Positions 1 through 8,927 of a stretch of 64,000 nucleotides of DNA are shown here, piece after piece. The notes under the pieces are model-generated. The model saw nothing but the letters and a program-made list of their open reading frames with translations. It ran no database searches and was not told where the DNA came from. Position numbers and translations under genes: made by a program. Position 1 is the first letter of the stretch. Each line of letters opens with the position of its first letter. This DNA comes from JAGTJU01 sp038257535 (lineage in GTDB: Bacteria; Myxococcota_A; Polyangia; Fen-1088): the NCBI GenBank assembly GCA_038257535.1, contig JBBSJE010000004.1:10120-74119 (forward strand), given 5' to 3'.

Positions 1-84
1 ACGTTGACCCGTATCAGGGGTCAGGCACGACAAATACTGAAGCGGCCTGTTGGCCATGCTCATCGCCACCCGGAGATTCCCCGT

Positions 85-1773
85 ATGTATGCAGTTTCGG
101 AGATTCGACCAGCCTCAAGGGCTGCCCTACCCCCGGCCCCAGCCATGCTGTTTCTCGTGCTGAGCGGATGTTCAGGAATCATCTCAACCCCATCGGACGA
201 ACCACCTCAAGGTGGACCCAACGACCCGCCCAGCAACGTTCAAACGCCCGTTGGGGAGGCTCCCGAAGGCCCTGAGGGCAACAACACGCCCATACGGCGG
301 CTGACCAATGAGGAATACAAGCGCACCCTGGCCGACTTGCTGGACATAGAGATGCCGAGCATGAATTTGCCCCCCGAGGAAGAGGTGCGCGGGTTTAAGA
401 ACAACGCCGCCGCTTTATCCTTCTCACCGGTCTTGGCCGAACAGCACCTGCTGATCGCCGAGGAGATCTCGAAACGGGCCGTGGTCAACGTTGCGAAGTT
501 AACAGGTTGTGGAAGCGAACATGACGAAGCTTGCGCGGAAAACTTCATCACGAAGCTGGGCCAACGCGCGTGGCGTCGCCCTTTGGCACAAGCCGAAAAA
601 GACGCTCTGCTTGTCCTGTTTCAAGAAGGTGCAAAAACAAACTTCGCCGAAGGTGCACGTTTGATCGTTCAGGCGCTTTTGGTCTCGCCCCACTTCGAGT
701 ACCGCATGGAGCAAGGCGAAGTGGCGGGTGACGGGCGCATGCGCCCCACATCATGGGAGATGGCTTCGCGCCTTTCTTACCTTTTATGGGGCAGCATGCC
801 CGATGGGGAGCTGTTTCAGGCCGCCCGAGACAATCTGCTTGTCAGCAAAGAGCAAGTGTTGGCGCAAGCCGAACGGTTGCTGAAAAGCCCGCGCGCTCAC
901 GTACCCACGCAAGAATTCTTCAAGCAATGGCTCGCGCTTGAAGGGGTACAGAGCGTGACCAAAGAGACCAAGGCGTTCGCCGGTTTCAACACGGCCGTGG
1001 CCGAAGCGCAGGACAAAGAGATCGCGGCCTTCCTTGAAGATGCGTTTTGGTCGGAGGCTGGCAACTTCAAGAGTCTGTTTACCAGCCGCGACACTTTCGT
1101 AAACAAAGGCCTGGCGAAGTACTACGGCTTGCCCGAGCCCAGCTCGGATGCATTCGAGAAACGCAGCTTTGCCGACGACCAGCGCGCGGGCATACTGACC
1201 ATGGGTGGCCTTATGGCCAAATTGGCCGCCCCGGATCAAACCTCGCCCACCTTGCGCGGGGTGTTTGTGCGCGAACGGGTTTTGTGTTTTGACCTGCCGC
1301 CACCACCTGTTTCGGTGGACAACGTTTTGCCATCACCGACTGGCGCCACCACCACGCGACAACGCGCGAACGACCACCAAAGCGATCCTGCGTGTTCGGC
1401 CTGTCATGTGATGTTTGACCCCATTGGCTTCGGCTTCGAGCGATTCGATGGCGCCGGTCGCCTCCGCGACGCCGAAAACGGCAAGCCCATCGATGACTCC
1501 GGGGAGGTGATCGAATCGGGCATAGGTAAGTTCAAGGGGGCGGCTGATCTGGGCCGCAAGCTCGCGGCCGATGAGGGCGCTGCCCGATGCCTGGCCACCA
1601 ACGTGCTGCGGTTTGCCTTGGGACGGCTTGAGACCGACCACGACAACAAAGCAATTTCCAGCATGAAAGACATGCTTTTGGCAAGCGACAAACCCCTTTC
1701 GGCGCTGTTGCCCACAATTGTGCAGTCAGACCAGTTCCTCTTTCGTTCGCCCAGCAAAGGAGTGCAACAGTGA
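85..1773 (+). CDS. DUF1592/DUF1588-family cytochrome-like lipoprotein (copy 1)
   Basis: Multi-domain secreted protein of the DUF1587-DUF1595-DUF1592-DUF1588-DUF1585 type, common in Planctomycetes and Myxococcota; its biochemical role is not established. From the ATG at 85 (GGAG 9 nt upstream) there is an Arg-containing n-region, a hydrophobic stretch and an LSGC lipobox (Cys29), so an outer-membrane or periplasmic lipoprotein is likely. The DUF1587 start (RRLTNEEYKRTLADLL) is near residue 70. The DUF1592 block (SWEMASRLSYLLWG) is in the middle. A CSACH haem-c-type motif (residues 437-441) lies in the DUF1588 part, and the DUF1585 part closes the protein. The open frame extends upstream to position 4, but that start gives no sensible signal peptide. 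It overlaps the DUF1552 gene by 4 bp and probably forms a functional pair with it. Confidence 0.85.
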   Translation: MYAVSEIRPASRAALPPAPAMLFLVLSGCSGIISTPSDEPPQGGPNDPPSNVQTPVGEAPEGPEGNNTPIRRLTNEEYKRTLADLLDIEMPSMNLPPEEEVRGFKNNAAALSFSPVLAEQHLLIAEEISKRAVVNVAKLTGCGSEHDEACAENFITKLGQRAWRRPLAQAEKDALLVLFQEGAKTNFAEGARLIVQALLVSPHFEYRMEQGEVAGDGRMRPTSWEMASRLSYLLWGSMPDGELFQAARDNLLVSKEQVLAQAERLLKSPRAHVPTQEFFKQWLALEGVQSVTKETKAFAGFNTAVAEAQDKEIAAFLEDAFWSEAGNFKSLFTSRDTFVNKGLAKYYGLPEPSSDAFEKRSFADDQRAGILTMGGLMAKLAAPDQTSPTLRGVFVRERVLCFDLPPPPVSVDNVLPSPTGATTTRQRANDHQSDPACSACHVMFDPIGFGFERFDGAGRLRDAENGKPIDDSGEVIESGIGKFKGAADLGRKLAADEGAARCLATNVLRFALGRLETDHDNKAISSMKDMLLASDKPLSALLPTIVQSDQFLFRSPSKGVQQ

Positions 1774-3173
1774 AAATTTTTGCCCGTCGTCAGTTTCTTC
1801 GTGGCACAGCCGGGGCCACCATCGCCTTGCCTTCGCTGATTTCGCTGACCGGTCGCAGTGGCCGCGCGCAGGCAGCCCAAAGCCCCAAGCGTTTCATCGC
1901 CATGGCCACCGTATTGGGCTCTTATCCCGAAAGGTTTTGGCCAAGAGCCCCTGGGGCGCAGCCGTTCGCCCCCGACTACCGTCCAAGTCGCCACTACGCC
2001 ACTGGCACGGGTGACGGTGAAACAACCGATTTCGAGCTGCAGGAAATTGGCAAACCCCTTGAGCCTCACAAGCGCGATTTGATCTACGTTGAAGGCCTTG
2101 ATCGCATCAACAGCAGCGGCCACGGAGGCTACTGCAACTTGTTGACCGGCGTTGCCTCGCCGGTGCCCAAAGAAGAAATTGGCGGCGCCACAAGCTTGGA
2201 TCAACTGATTGCGCGGAAAATTGGCAACGACACCAAGTTCTCTTCGTTGCAAATTGGCGTGCAGAATTCAGGCACGGGCAAATATGCGTGTTTGTCGTGG
2301 TACGCCGAAGGCAAACCCGCCCCAGCCGAACCCAACCCGCTTGAACTTTATAAGCGCGTGTTTGGCGAGGTTCCTGACAGCAAAGGCGACAACAGCGCCT
2401 TGGAAGCGATGATTGCACGCCGCAAGTCGGTGCTGGATGCGGCCATGACTCAGGCCAAAGACCTTCAGCAAAAGTCCAGCGCGGCTGACAAAGCGAAGCT
2501 TGAAAACTACTTTGACTCCATTCGCCAAGTGGAGATGCGGCTTACCCGCATGAACAATTCCCTGGGATGCAGCAAGCCAGAGGCGCCTGCCTTGGGACCA
2601 TACAAAAGGGAACCTCCGGTGGAAGATACACCGGAAGTGGCGCAAGCGCAGCTCGAGCTGCTGACGTTGGCGTTTGCCTGCGATCTAACCCGCGTGGCAA
2701 CTTTTCAAATTGGTCATGAGGGGTCGAACATGACGTATCCCTGGCTGCAAGTGCCCATTCGCCATCATGATCTCTCGCACACCAAACCTGATGCGGCTGA
2801 CTATAAACGAAACTATGACTACATTGCCGCGATTGGCAACTGGCACGCCCAACAACTGGCCGCGATCATCGCTCGGCTCAAGCAAATGCCCGAGGGTGAA
2901 GGCTCCATCTGGGACAACACCTTGGTGTTGTGGATGAATGGGCTCACTTGGGGCTGCTTTCATTCCGATGTGCAGCTTCCCGTCATGTTGGCGGGCAGCG
3001 CTGGTGGCCATTTTAAAACGGGGCGTCATCTGCGCTTCTCACGCGAAAAGGACACGCCCATTGCCACAACCAACGATCTGTTGGCGCAAATTCAAAAGGC
3101 CTACGGAATCAACGAAGCGACAATCGGCAACCCCAGCTTCCACCGACGCGCCATGGACCGCTTGGTGGGTTAG
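1770..3173 (+). CDS. DUF1552 family protein with Tat signal (copy 1)
   Basis: DUF1552 proteins (about 450 residues) are found next to DUF1592 proteins and resemble the sulfatase/DUF1501-like secreted group; their reaction is unknown. The GTG start overlaps the upstream TGA in a GTGA junction, preceded by AAAGGAG. The N-terminus carries a twin-arginine signal (ARRQFLRG followed by an Ala/Leu hydrophobic stretch), so it is probably exported folded, perhaps with a cofactor. Length (467 residues) is normal. The second DUF1552 protein in this window (464 residues, minus strand at 6.2-7.6 kb) shares the Tat signal and general layout but is clearly divergent. Translational coupling suggests it acts with the DUF1592 lipoprotein. 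Confidence 0.85.
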   Translation: MKIFARRQFLRGTAGATIALPSLISLTGRSGRAQAAQSPKRFIAMATVLGSYPERFWPRAPGAQPFAPDYRPSRHYATGTGDGETTDFELQEIGKPLEPHKRDLIYVEGLDRINSSGHGGYCNLLTGVASPVPKEEIGGATSLDQLIARKIGNDTKFSSLQIGVQNSGTGKYACLSWYAEGKPAPAEPNPLELYKRVFGEVPDSKGDNSALEAMIARRKSVLDAAMTQAKDLQQKSSAADKAKLENYFDSIRQVEMRLTRMNNSLGCSKPEAPALGPYKREPPVEDTPEVAQAQLELLTLAFACDLTRVATFQIGHEGSNMTYPWLQVPIRHHDLSHTKPDAADYKRNYDYIAAIGNWHAQQLAAIIARLKQMPEGEGSIWDNTLVLWMNGLTWGCFHSDVQLPVMLAGSAGGHFKTGRHLRFSREKDTPIATTNDLLAQIQKAYGINEATIGNPSFHRRAMDRLVG

Positions 3174-3194
3174 GTTAAACCAAGCCCAAAGGCG

Positions 3195-3200
3195 TATAAT
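3195..3200 (+). promoter_or_regulatory. Perfect -10 box right upstream of the VWA lipoprotein start
   Basis: TATAAT ends 6 nt before the ATG at 3207. Normal -10 to +1 spacing would put the transcription start on or within a base or two of the start codon, giving a leaderless mRNA. No Shine-Dalgarno sequence is visible and no good -35 hexamer is seen 16-18 bp upstream, so the assignment rests on the -10 box alone. Confidence 0.4.
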
Positions 3201-3206
3201 GCAGTT

Positions 3207-4466
3207 ATGCGCATCCTGGTTATCAGCTTATTCACAATCAGCACCCTTGTGGCGGCCTGTGGCGCCAAAAAGGGTGGATCCGGCGGCCTCGGCGATGGAG
3301 GTGTGCCGTCAGATGCTGCGGGTGACGGGGGCCTGGATCCGTTTGGTCGGAAACCTTGCACCAGCAACGGCAATTGCGCCGCCACGGAATTTTGTAGCGT
3401 TGTGGGTGAATGTGCAGCGTCTGGCAGTTGCCTTGCAGCCGGAGACTGCTCCGCCCCGCAAACGTGCAAGTCGTCGCGAACATGTTTGGCGCCTGAAGCC
3501 TGCAAACTAACAACCGACTGCCCCACCGGCCAGGAGTGCAATGCAAGCGGCGCCTGCGTTATTGGCAGCATGTGCGGCCAAAACAAATTTGGTTTGACCA
3601 AAATTGCACCCAATCTCTTGATCCTGCTTGACCGTAGCGGCTCAATGAACGGCGATGCAGGGGGAGATTCGCGTTGGAACGTGGCCAAGAAAGCTGTGGA
3701 AACGGTCACAAAAGCCTTTGATGGGCAGATACGCTTCGGCCTGGCGACCTATTCCAGCTGCCTGGCCGGCGGTTGCTCGGCGGGCAGCATTGTCACGCCC
3801 ATCGCGGACAACAACGCCAGCGCCATCAACAATTTTCTCGCTATGACAACTGACAGCGGCAGCCAAGACGGCAAGGCCTTAGATGGCAATGGGAAAATTC
3901 GTTACCTGTGCGACAGCGGTGCGCCGGAGACGTCGACGGGCAAGGCGTTGAGCGCTCTGGTCGGGGCGCCAGACTTACAGGATCCTCTGCGCGCCAACGC
4001 CATTCTGCTTTTAACCGATGGCGAGGAGAGCGACCAATGCGTGGCCGATTGTAATGGTTCGTGCGGCGCGAAACGTTTGTTGGATCAAGCAAAGTCGGTG
4101 AAAACCTTTGTTGTTGGTTTGGGAGTCAATTCAGCAACGATCGACCAAATTGCCAAAGCGGGTGGAACCAATGCCTCGGTTTCGGCAAATAGCCAGATGC
4201 AGCTCAACGCCGCTTTCTCACAAATCGCGTCCGAAGTGGCCACCTGCGAATATGCCCTCGACAGCAGGCCTCCTGATGCGACCAACCTGTCGGTCTTTTT
4301 CAATGATGTGGCCGAACCGCTCGCGCGCGATGACGTTAACGGATGGAGCTACGATCCGGGTACGAACAGGGTTACGTTCAAAGGCAAAGCCTGTACGGAC
4401 ATCAAGAACGGCACCGTCATTGACATTGATGTGGTGTTCGGCTGCCCCCAGCCCGTTGTGCTTTAG
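3207..4466 (+). CDS. VWA-domain lipoprotein with Cys-rich N-terminal region
   Basis: Secreted von Willebrand factor A protein of 419 residues. A signal peptide ends in an LVAAC lipobox. A short Gly/Asp-rich linker follows, then a Cys-rich segment (residues about 45-125) with roughly regular Cys spacing, similar to the disulfide-rich repeats common in myxobacterial surface proteins. The VWA domain starts with NLLILLDRSGSM: Asp142, Ser144 and Ser146 form the MIDAS DxSxS motif, and a later LLTDGEE (about residue 270) fits the metal-binding loop. Likely role: metal-dependent surface adhesion or protein binding (inferred). It lies between two convergent DUF1592/DUF1552 pairs, which suggests but does not prove a shared surface function. 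Confidence 0.85.
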   Translation: MRILVISLFTISTLVAACGAKKGGSGGLGDGGVPSDAAGDGGLDPFGRKPCTSNGNCAATEFCSVVGECAASGSCLAAGDCSAPQTCKSSRTCLAPEACKLTTDCPTGQECNASGACVIGSMCGQNKFGLTKIAPNLLILLDRSGSMNGDAGGDSRWNVAKKAVETVTKAFDGQIRFGLATYSSCLAGGCSAGSIVTPIADNNASAINNFLAMTTDSGSQDGKALDGNGKIRYLCDSGAPETSTGKALSALVGAPDLQDPLRANAILLLTDGEESDQCVADCNGSCGAKRLLDQAKSVKTFVVGLGVNSATIDQIAKAGGTNASVSANSQMQLNAAFSQIASEVATCEYALDSRPPDATNLSVFFNDVAEPLARDDVNGWSYDPGTNRVTFKGKACTDIKNGTVIDIDVVFGCPQPVVL

Positions 4467-4477
4467 GGGTGCTGGCG

Positions 4478-6187
4478 CTAGCGCTCAGTCAACCGCCGTT
4501 GCCAGAACGCCGGCTCGGAAGCCAAGTGCGACAGCGCCGCAAGCACGCCCTCTTGTTTGAGCGTTTCGGCGAACGTCTCCGCCCCACAGAGCGAAACGTT
4601 GTGCCTGTCGTCTCCCGCTGCGAAGGCATGCAAAGTCTTGGCGAAACACGCGTGCGCCTCTTTCGTGCCCAACAGCGCTTGTGCCAGTTCTGAGGCGTTT
4701 GCGAAGTTTTTCTTCGTGTCATCAACGGTGCTGAGTAAGTAGCCTGAGGTGTCCAAGGTCTTCTTTGACAAGGGATCAACCGTGCGGAAGCGCCCGATGG
4801 AATCGTAGTGTTCAAGGCCAAATGCCAGTGGGTCCATAAGTTCGTGGCAAGACGCGCAGGCAGGACTTTCAAAGTGGGCGCTCATCCGCTCGCGATTGGT
4901 CAACTGGCCATCCGGCTCGGGATTAAAGGCGTTCACGTCGGCCGGGGGAGCTGGCAGTTCATCGCACAGCAGTTTTTCACGAATAAACCGACCTCGTTTA
5001 ACAATGTCGGTGTCTACATCTTGCCCGTGACCTGCCAAAAACGCTCCCATCGTTAAAAACCCAGCACGAAACTCACCGGGAGCTTCAGTTTTCGCCCACT
5101 TGGTGTCTGAACTGCCCCCCGTCAAACCATAATATCCCGCCAAACGCTTGTTGGTCACCGTGTAGGGTGCTGACAACAACGCCGATAAGCTGGCGTCATC
5201 CGACCATAAAACTGTGTCAACGAAACGCCGGAATTCCTCCACCATGTCATCGCGGATCGCTGACGTGAAATCGGGGTGGATCATTTCGTTTTTCGTGACC
5301 TCAAGCACCAGATCGGCGTGCAGATTTTCTTCAAAATACCGCCGAATGCCCGCCGCCGTCTTTCCTGCAGACAACAAACGCTTGGCGTGCGCACGCAGGG
5401 TTTGGTCATTCAACTCACCATCCTGGGCGGCCGCCAACAACTCCGCGTCGGGAGGTGCATCGGTAAGGGTGTACGCCAATGCTGACGCTTTTTCGTAATC
5501 CGTTAAGGCAACAACACCCGCCTTCACCGCGGTGGCATCTCCCAATTCTGAACGGAACTGCGTGTTGTGCGAGAGCAAGATGGCGTTGAGCGTCTCTTGC
5601 CAAGCACCTTCGTTGCCTGCCAGCGCCTTTTCTTGCTTGAAGAATCCCACATAGGTAGCCACTTCATCGTTGGTTAAAGGCCGGCGAAACGCCTTGGCCC
5701 CCACCGTGGCAACGGCTTTGTTCAGGCATGCGTCGTTGTAGCCTTCGCTTAAGCAAGGCTCAATGCGCCCCGGTTGTTTGGCAAGGTGTTGCGCCACCAA
5801 ATCCATCTGGCCCACCACGTCTTGCACGTGGGGAAACGTCATCTCAAGCCGTGAAGCCACGCTGCGAAACCCCAATGTGGTTGACAAAGATTTTTCAAGC
5901 GTGCTGGCCACCAGAGGAACGTTGGCATCAATGCTTCGCAGCGTGTTTTGCACTTGCGCAGGCGTCAGCTTCCAAAACCGCCGCGGCAGCATTTCACAGT
6001 TGGATGACACAACCTCTTCTTCCCCTCCCGTCCCGGGCTTGCCACTTTGCCCCCCCTTCGAGCCAGACCCAGGACCTTCCGTGGGCAGATGATCACCAAT
6101 GGTCCCCGAACATCCTGCCACGAGCCCGGCCACGCCAAGCCTGAGACACCATGCGTTGGCTTTGGAAACAAGCGATGCGCGGCTCAT
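4478..6187 (-). CDS. DUF1592/DUF1588-family cytochrome-like lipoprotein (copy 2)
   Basis: Paralogue of the protein at 85-1773, with the same domain order. The signal peptide has a lipobox GLVAGC (Cys26). The DUF1587-like start (RRFWKLTPAQVQNTLRSID) is near residue 68. DUF1595 and DUF1592 blocks follow, then RAGFLTMGAFLAGHG and a CASCH haem-c-type motif around residue 445 in the DUF1588 part. Length is 569 residues. The ATG overlaps the end of the DUF1552 gene by 4 bp (ATGA). Here the DUF1552 gene comes first, the reverse of the copy 1 pair. The two DUF1592 proteins are similar only in conserved blocks, so this is an old duplication or independent acquisition rather than a recent copy. Confidence 0.85.
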   Translation of the reverse strand: MSRASLVSKANAWCLRLGVAGLVAGCSGTIGDHLPTEGPGSGSKGGQSGKPGTGGEEEVVSSNCEMLPRRFWKLTPAQVQNTLRSIDANVPLVASTLEKSLSTTLGFRSVASRLEMTFPHVQDVVGQMDLVAQHLAKQPGRIEPCLSEGYNDACLNKAVATVGAKAFRRPLTNDEVATYVGFFKQEKALAGNEGAWQETLNAILLSHNTQFRSELGDATAVKAGVVALTDYEKASALAYTLTDAPPDAELLAAAQDGELNDQTLRAHAKRLLSAGKTAAGIRRYFEENLHADLVLEVTKNEMIHPDFTSAIRDDMVEEFRRFVDTVLWSDDASLSALLSAPYTVTNKRLAGYYGLTGGSSDTKWAKTEAPGEFRAGFLTMGAFLAGHGQDVDTDIVKRGRFIREKLLCDELPAPPADVNAFNPEPDGQLTNRERMSAHFESPACASCHELMDPLAFGLEHYDSIGRFRTVDPLSKKTLDTSGYLLSTVDDTKKNFANASELAQALLGTKEAHACFAKTLHAFAAGDDRHNVSLCGAETFAETLKQEGVLAALSHLASEPAFWQRRLTER

Positions 6188-7578
6188 GTGAACATCTCCG
6201 ACAGAGGGCCTTTGTTGATTCTGGGATCACCAAATGTTTTGAGGTCAGCGCCCACGGCATGAGCCACAGATAGGTAAAAGTCGGCAATCGACCGCGCGGG
6301 AGCCTCTTCACCAATTTTAGGTTTCGATTTGGCATCGGCGGGCGTCACCATGGTGGTGCGTGGATCGTTGCTGACCACCGGGGCCGTTGGCAGTTGAATC
6401 AAGCTTCCCGTTTTCAGCTTACCCCCCAAGCTGCCAATCGTCATCACCACGTAGTCGAACTGGCCACCATGGTGCTTGCCTCCGCTGGCATTCACAAACA
6501 CAATCAAAGTGCTATCGGCCAACGTGCCTGCACCATCGGGAAGCGCTTCAAGCCGCTTGCGAAGGTGCACTACAGTTTCGGCTGAGTGGTTGTAATACGC
6601 GCGGTGATGCGCCTCTGTGCCCTGGCCGTGCCACATTTGATGCGTGCCCGGATGCATAACTTCACCATTGTCTTTGCTCCATGACCCCAAGAACGGAAGG
6701 TCATTGCTGTTGTTCGACATCGTGACCACGCGAGTGAAGCCACACGACAAGGCCTGCACCAACATATCGGCCACCGCTTTTGCGCGGGCGGGGTTTTTGT
6801 AATTTCCGTCCATTTGGGCAGCGGTAGGGCCTACAGGGCCTTCGCAGTTGGCCGTGGTTTTCCCCAGGCCCGCGAGCTTGCCCTCAATTTCGCGCAGCGA
6901 TGTGAGGTACTGATCCAATTGTGCTTTTTCAGGCCCAGCCAACCGACCCGCGGCCCTGTTCAAGTCACTCACCACGAAATCAAGCACGCTCTTTTTCTTG
7001 CGCAGGCTTTCGGCGAAAGCGGCTTGCGCCGCGGCGTCATTGCCCACGGTGGTGTTGCCAAAGATCTTCGCAAACGCCACCACCGGATCTTTTTCCGCCG
7101 CGTAGGGCGCGTTGGCGCCATCTGCGCTTGGGGTGCCCGACTTCTTGTCGTACCAAACATACTGGCTTAAGGATCCTATCGGCGTATCCGTGCCAATTTT
7201 GGCCGCGATGGCGCGGTCAAGGCTAGGCCCTGGGGGCGCCCCCTCGTCCTCGCCGCCCGTCGATGAATCTGCCGCGGTCAGAAACCATTTGTTCCCATGC
7301 AGGTGATGCGAAAACGGGTTGTACATATCCTGCACCACAGAAACTTGCGACTTGATCGCCTCTAGCGCCGTGTACCCGCCCATGCTGAGGCCCCCCGTTG
7401 CGGTCGGCCGCATCGACGTGTGAAGGCCAGCACGATCAACGAAGAACAAAACGCGATGCTTGGTCGTCGCAGCCCCCAACGCAGGGCGTAAAATTTGCCC
7501 CAACATCGGGGTTAAAAGCCAACCGCCCGCGCCCAACCCCATGGAAGCGATGAACTTTCGTCTACCCAGGTGATGCAT
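6184..7578 (-). CDS. DUF1552 family protein with Tat signal (copy 2)
   Basis: DUF1552 protein of 464 residues, counting from the ATG at 7578. That start gives a compact Tat signal (GRRKFIASMG, then a hydrophobic Gly/Leu stretch ending near LRPALGA). The frame stays open upstream to a TTG at 7641, which would only add an unlikely leader. Family features include the long helical middle region (LSLREIEGKLAGLGKT) and a C-terminal block with HHGGQFDYVV. It is the first gene of the copy 2 pair, with a 4-bp overlap into the DUF1592 lipoprotein gene. The start is less certain than the frame, because no strong Shine-Dalgarno sequence precedes either candidate. Confidence 0.82.
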   Translation of the reverse strand: MHHLGRRKFIASMGLGAGGWLLTPMLGQILRPALGAATTKHRVLFFVDRAGLHTSMRPTATGGLSMGGYTALEAIKSQVSVVQDMYNPFSHHLHGNKWFLTAADSSTGGEDEGAPPGPSLDRAIAAKIGTDTPIGSLSQYVWYDKKSGTPSADGANAPYAAEKDPVVAFAKIFGNTTVGNDAAAQAAFAESLRKKKSVLDFVVSDLNRAAGRLAGPEKAQLDQYLTSLREIEGKLAGLGKTTANCEGPVGPTAAQMDGNYKNPARAKAVADMLVQALSCGFTRVVTMSNNSNDLPFLGSWSKDNGEVMHPGTHQMWHGQGTEAHHRAYYNHSAETVVHLRKRLEALPDGAGTLADSTLIVFVNASGGKHHGGQFDYVVMTIGSLGGKLKTGSLIQLPTAPVVSNDPRTTMVTPADAKSKPKIGEEAPARSIADFYLSVAHAVGADLKTFGDPRINKGPLSEMFT

Positions 7579-7691
7579 CACTGGTCTTGTCGGATGCCAG
7601 CGGCCGATAGGATCAAAAAAAGATAAGCAAGGAGCCGGCAAAACGGGCGAGGGAACTTCCCGCCTTGCTGGCCGGGTGACAAGCTAAATCC

Positions 7692-8060
7692 ATGCCCATC
7701 CGCACGCGCCGCTGGAACGATCCCGCTTTGCCGGATGATGGCTTTCGGCTATTGGTCACCCGATACCGGCCCCGAGGCGTGTCAAAAGCCCAAGAGACCT
7801 GGGACGCTTGGTGGCCCGAACTTGGTCCCAGCCGCGAGCTGCACGCCGATTTTTGGGGCAAAGGCGGCGGCGCGCCTCTGTCCTTTGCAGACTACAAATC
7901 CCGGTTCTTGCACGAGATGCAGGCCCAAACGTTTCGCCTGCGAGCGCTCGTCGAGCAGCACAAAGCCGGCGACACCCTCACGCTTTTGTGTTCATCGGCG
8001 TGCGTTCAAGAAGACCGTTGCCACCGCAGTGTGCTCAAACGGCTAATCGAAGGCCGTTAG
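7692..8060 (+). CDS. DUF488 family protein (YeaO-like)
   Basis: Small cytosolic protein of 122 residues that matches the DUF488/YeaO family, whose role is not established. Typical features are the N-terminal LLVTRYRPRGVSK segment, WDAWWPELGPSRELHADFWG in the middle, and the C-terminal LLCSSACVQEDRCHRSVL block with clustered Cys/His residues. It is full length for the family. It converges with the MORN-repeat lipoprotein gene, with a 4-bp overlap of the 3' ends. It appears to be a single-gene unit. Confidence 0.85.
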   Translation: MPIRTRRWNDPALPDDGFRLLVTRYRPRGVSKAQETWDAWWPELGPSRELHADFWGKGGGAPLSFADYKSRFLHEMQAQTFRLRALVEQHKAGDTLTLLCSSACVQEDRCHRSVLKRLIEGR

Positions 8061-8491
8061 AGCTTGAGCTCTTCGCATCGGGCCATGCGGCCCACGGGCG
8101 CACCCGCCACAAACCGGCCAAAACGATATTCGGCCTTCGCGATCACGGCGCCTTCTTCACTGTACTGCGCCCATTTTCCCGCTTTTTCGCCGCCACGGTA
8201 GACGCCTTCGATCCATACCTTGCCGTTGGGGAACCAAGCCAAATACGTGCCCTCGGCCATGCCCTCGCGAAACAAGCACATTTGGCGGCGCGCTTTGCCA
8301 TCGCTTTGCAGTTCGGTCCATTGGGCGTTGCTGCCATCGGCCGAGCGACACCAGGTCTCTTTGCCCGCAACGGATTTGTCGCCCACTTTATCCATGCCCT
8401 CTGGGCATTCCCGCTTGCCCTTGCAGCCCGCTGCCGGGGCCAGCAGCGCCACTGTGAACAAGAGCTGATGCACGCGTTTCGGAAAATACAC
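8057..8491 (-). CDS. MORN-repeat lipoprotein
   Basis: Predicted lipoprotein of 144 residues. The GTG start is followed by a signal peptide ending in a PAAGC lipobox. A Cys-containing segment comes next, then two or three MORN_2/YwqK-type repeats, recognisable as short blocks such as GTYLAWFPNGKVWIEG and GKWAQYSEEGAVIAK. In this family such repeats form a small beta-sheet solenoid; proteins of this type are often loosely named YwqK antitoxins, but nothing here supports a toxin partner. It is tail-to-tail with the DUF488 gene. Function is unknown and surface location is inferred from the lipobox. Confidence 0.75.
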   Translation of the reverse strand: MYFPKRVHQLLFTVALLAPAAGCKGKRECPEGMDKVGDKSVAGKETWCRSADGSNAQWTELQSDGKARRQMCLFREGMAEGTYLAWFPNGKVWIEGVYRGGEKAGKWAQYSEEGAVIAKAEYRFGRFVAGAPVGRMARCEELKL

Positions 8492-8606
8492 CTTGGGTTC
8501 ACTGTTCGGCAGTGTCTGGCGCCAACTTAAGGGCAGCTCGTTACCGCAAGCTTGATTTGTAGGACTTAGAGGAGGTGGGGGCCATGGTCACCAGGATGAG
8601 AGGGCG

Positions 8607-8927
8607 CTATGGAGCGAACATTTCCTGTAACGCGAGCAGTGTGGATCGAAGAGTTTTCGGTGATACCGCCCCTATGCGTTTCGCAAGACGAATTTTGTCA
8701 ACCGCACGTAGTTGATCCACCAGGATGAGGCCAGCTTTTCCAGCGTGAGTGACGGCGATGCGGAACGGCGCGGGAAACCCTTTCGTGGTCATGGGGGCCA
8801 CGATGGCCGTTCGCAAGTGATCGTGTATGTCCGCGGGAGATACGACGACGCAGGGACGAGATTTCTTGATCTCGCTCCCCACAGTGGGATCGAGGTTAAC
8901 CAGCCATATGTCGCCGCGCTTTACCAT
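8607..8927 (-). CDS. MazF/PemK-family mRNA interferase toxin
   Basis: Toxin of the MazF/PemK endoribonuclease family, 106 residues. Hallmarks are the N-terminal KRGDIWLVNLDPTVGSE with the catalytic-region Arg, then KSRPCVVVSP, a central APMTTKG segment, and AGLILVDQLRAVDKIRLAKRIG with the conserved DQ-R. The family cleaves single-stranded RNA at short sites; the sequence preference of this member cannot be read from the gene. It overlaps the antitoxin gene by 7 bp and follows it, the usual antitoxin-first order, so expression is coupled. Confidence 0.9.
   Translation of the reverse strand: MVKRGDIWLVNLDPTVGSEIKKSRPCVVVSPADIHDHLRTAIVAPMTTKGFPAPFRIAVTHAGKAGLILVDQLRAVDKIRLAKRIGAVSPKTLRSTLLALQEMFAP

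Noticed and set aside
5..23. Inverted repeat TGACCC/GGGTCA with TTGACC near the left edge
   Set aside because: A -35-like TTGACC is present but no -10 at suitable distance, and the 5' context is cut by the window, so no operator or promoter is claimed.
8057..8491. MORN protein and DUF488 protein as a toxin-antitoxin pair
   Set aside because: They are convergent rather than co-directional, and the YwqK antitoxin label for MORN proteins is not backed by anything in this sequence.
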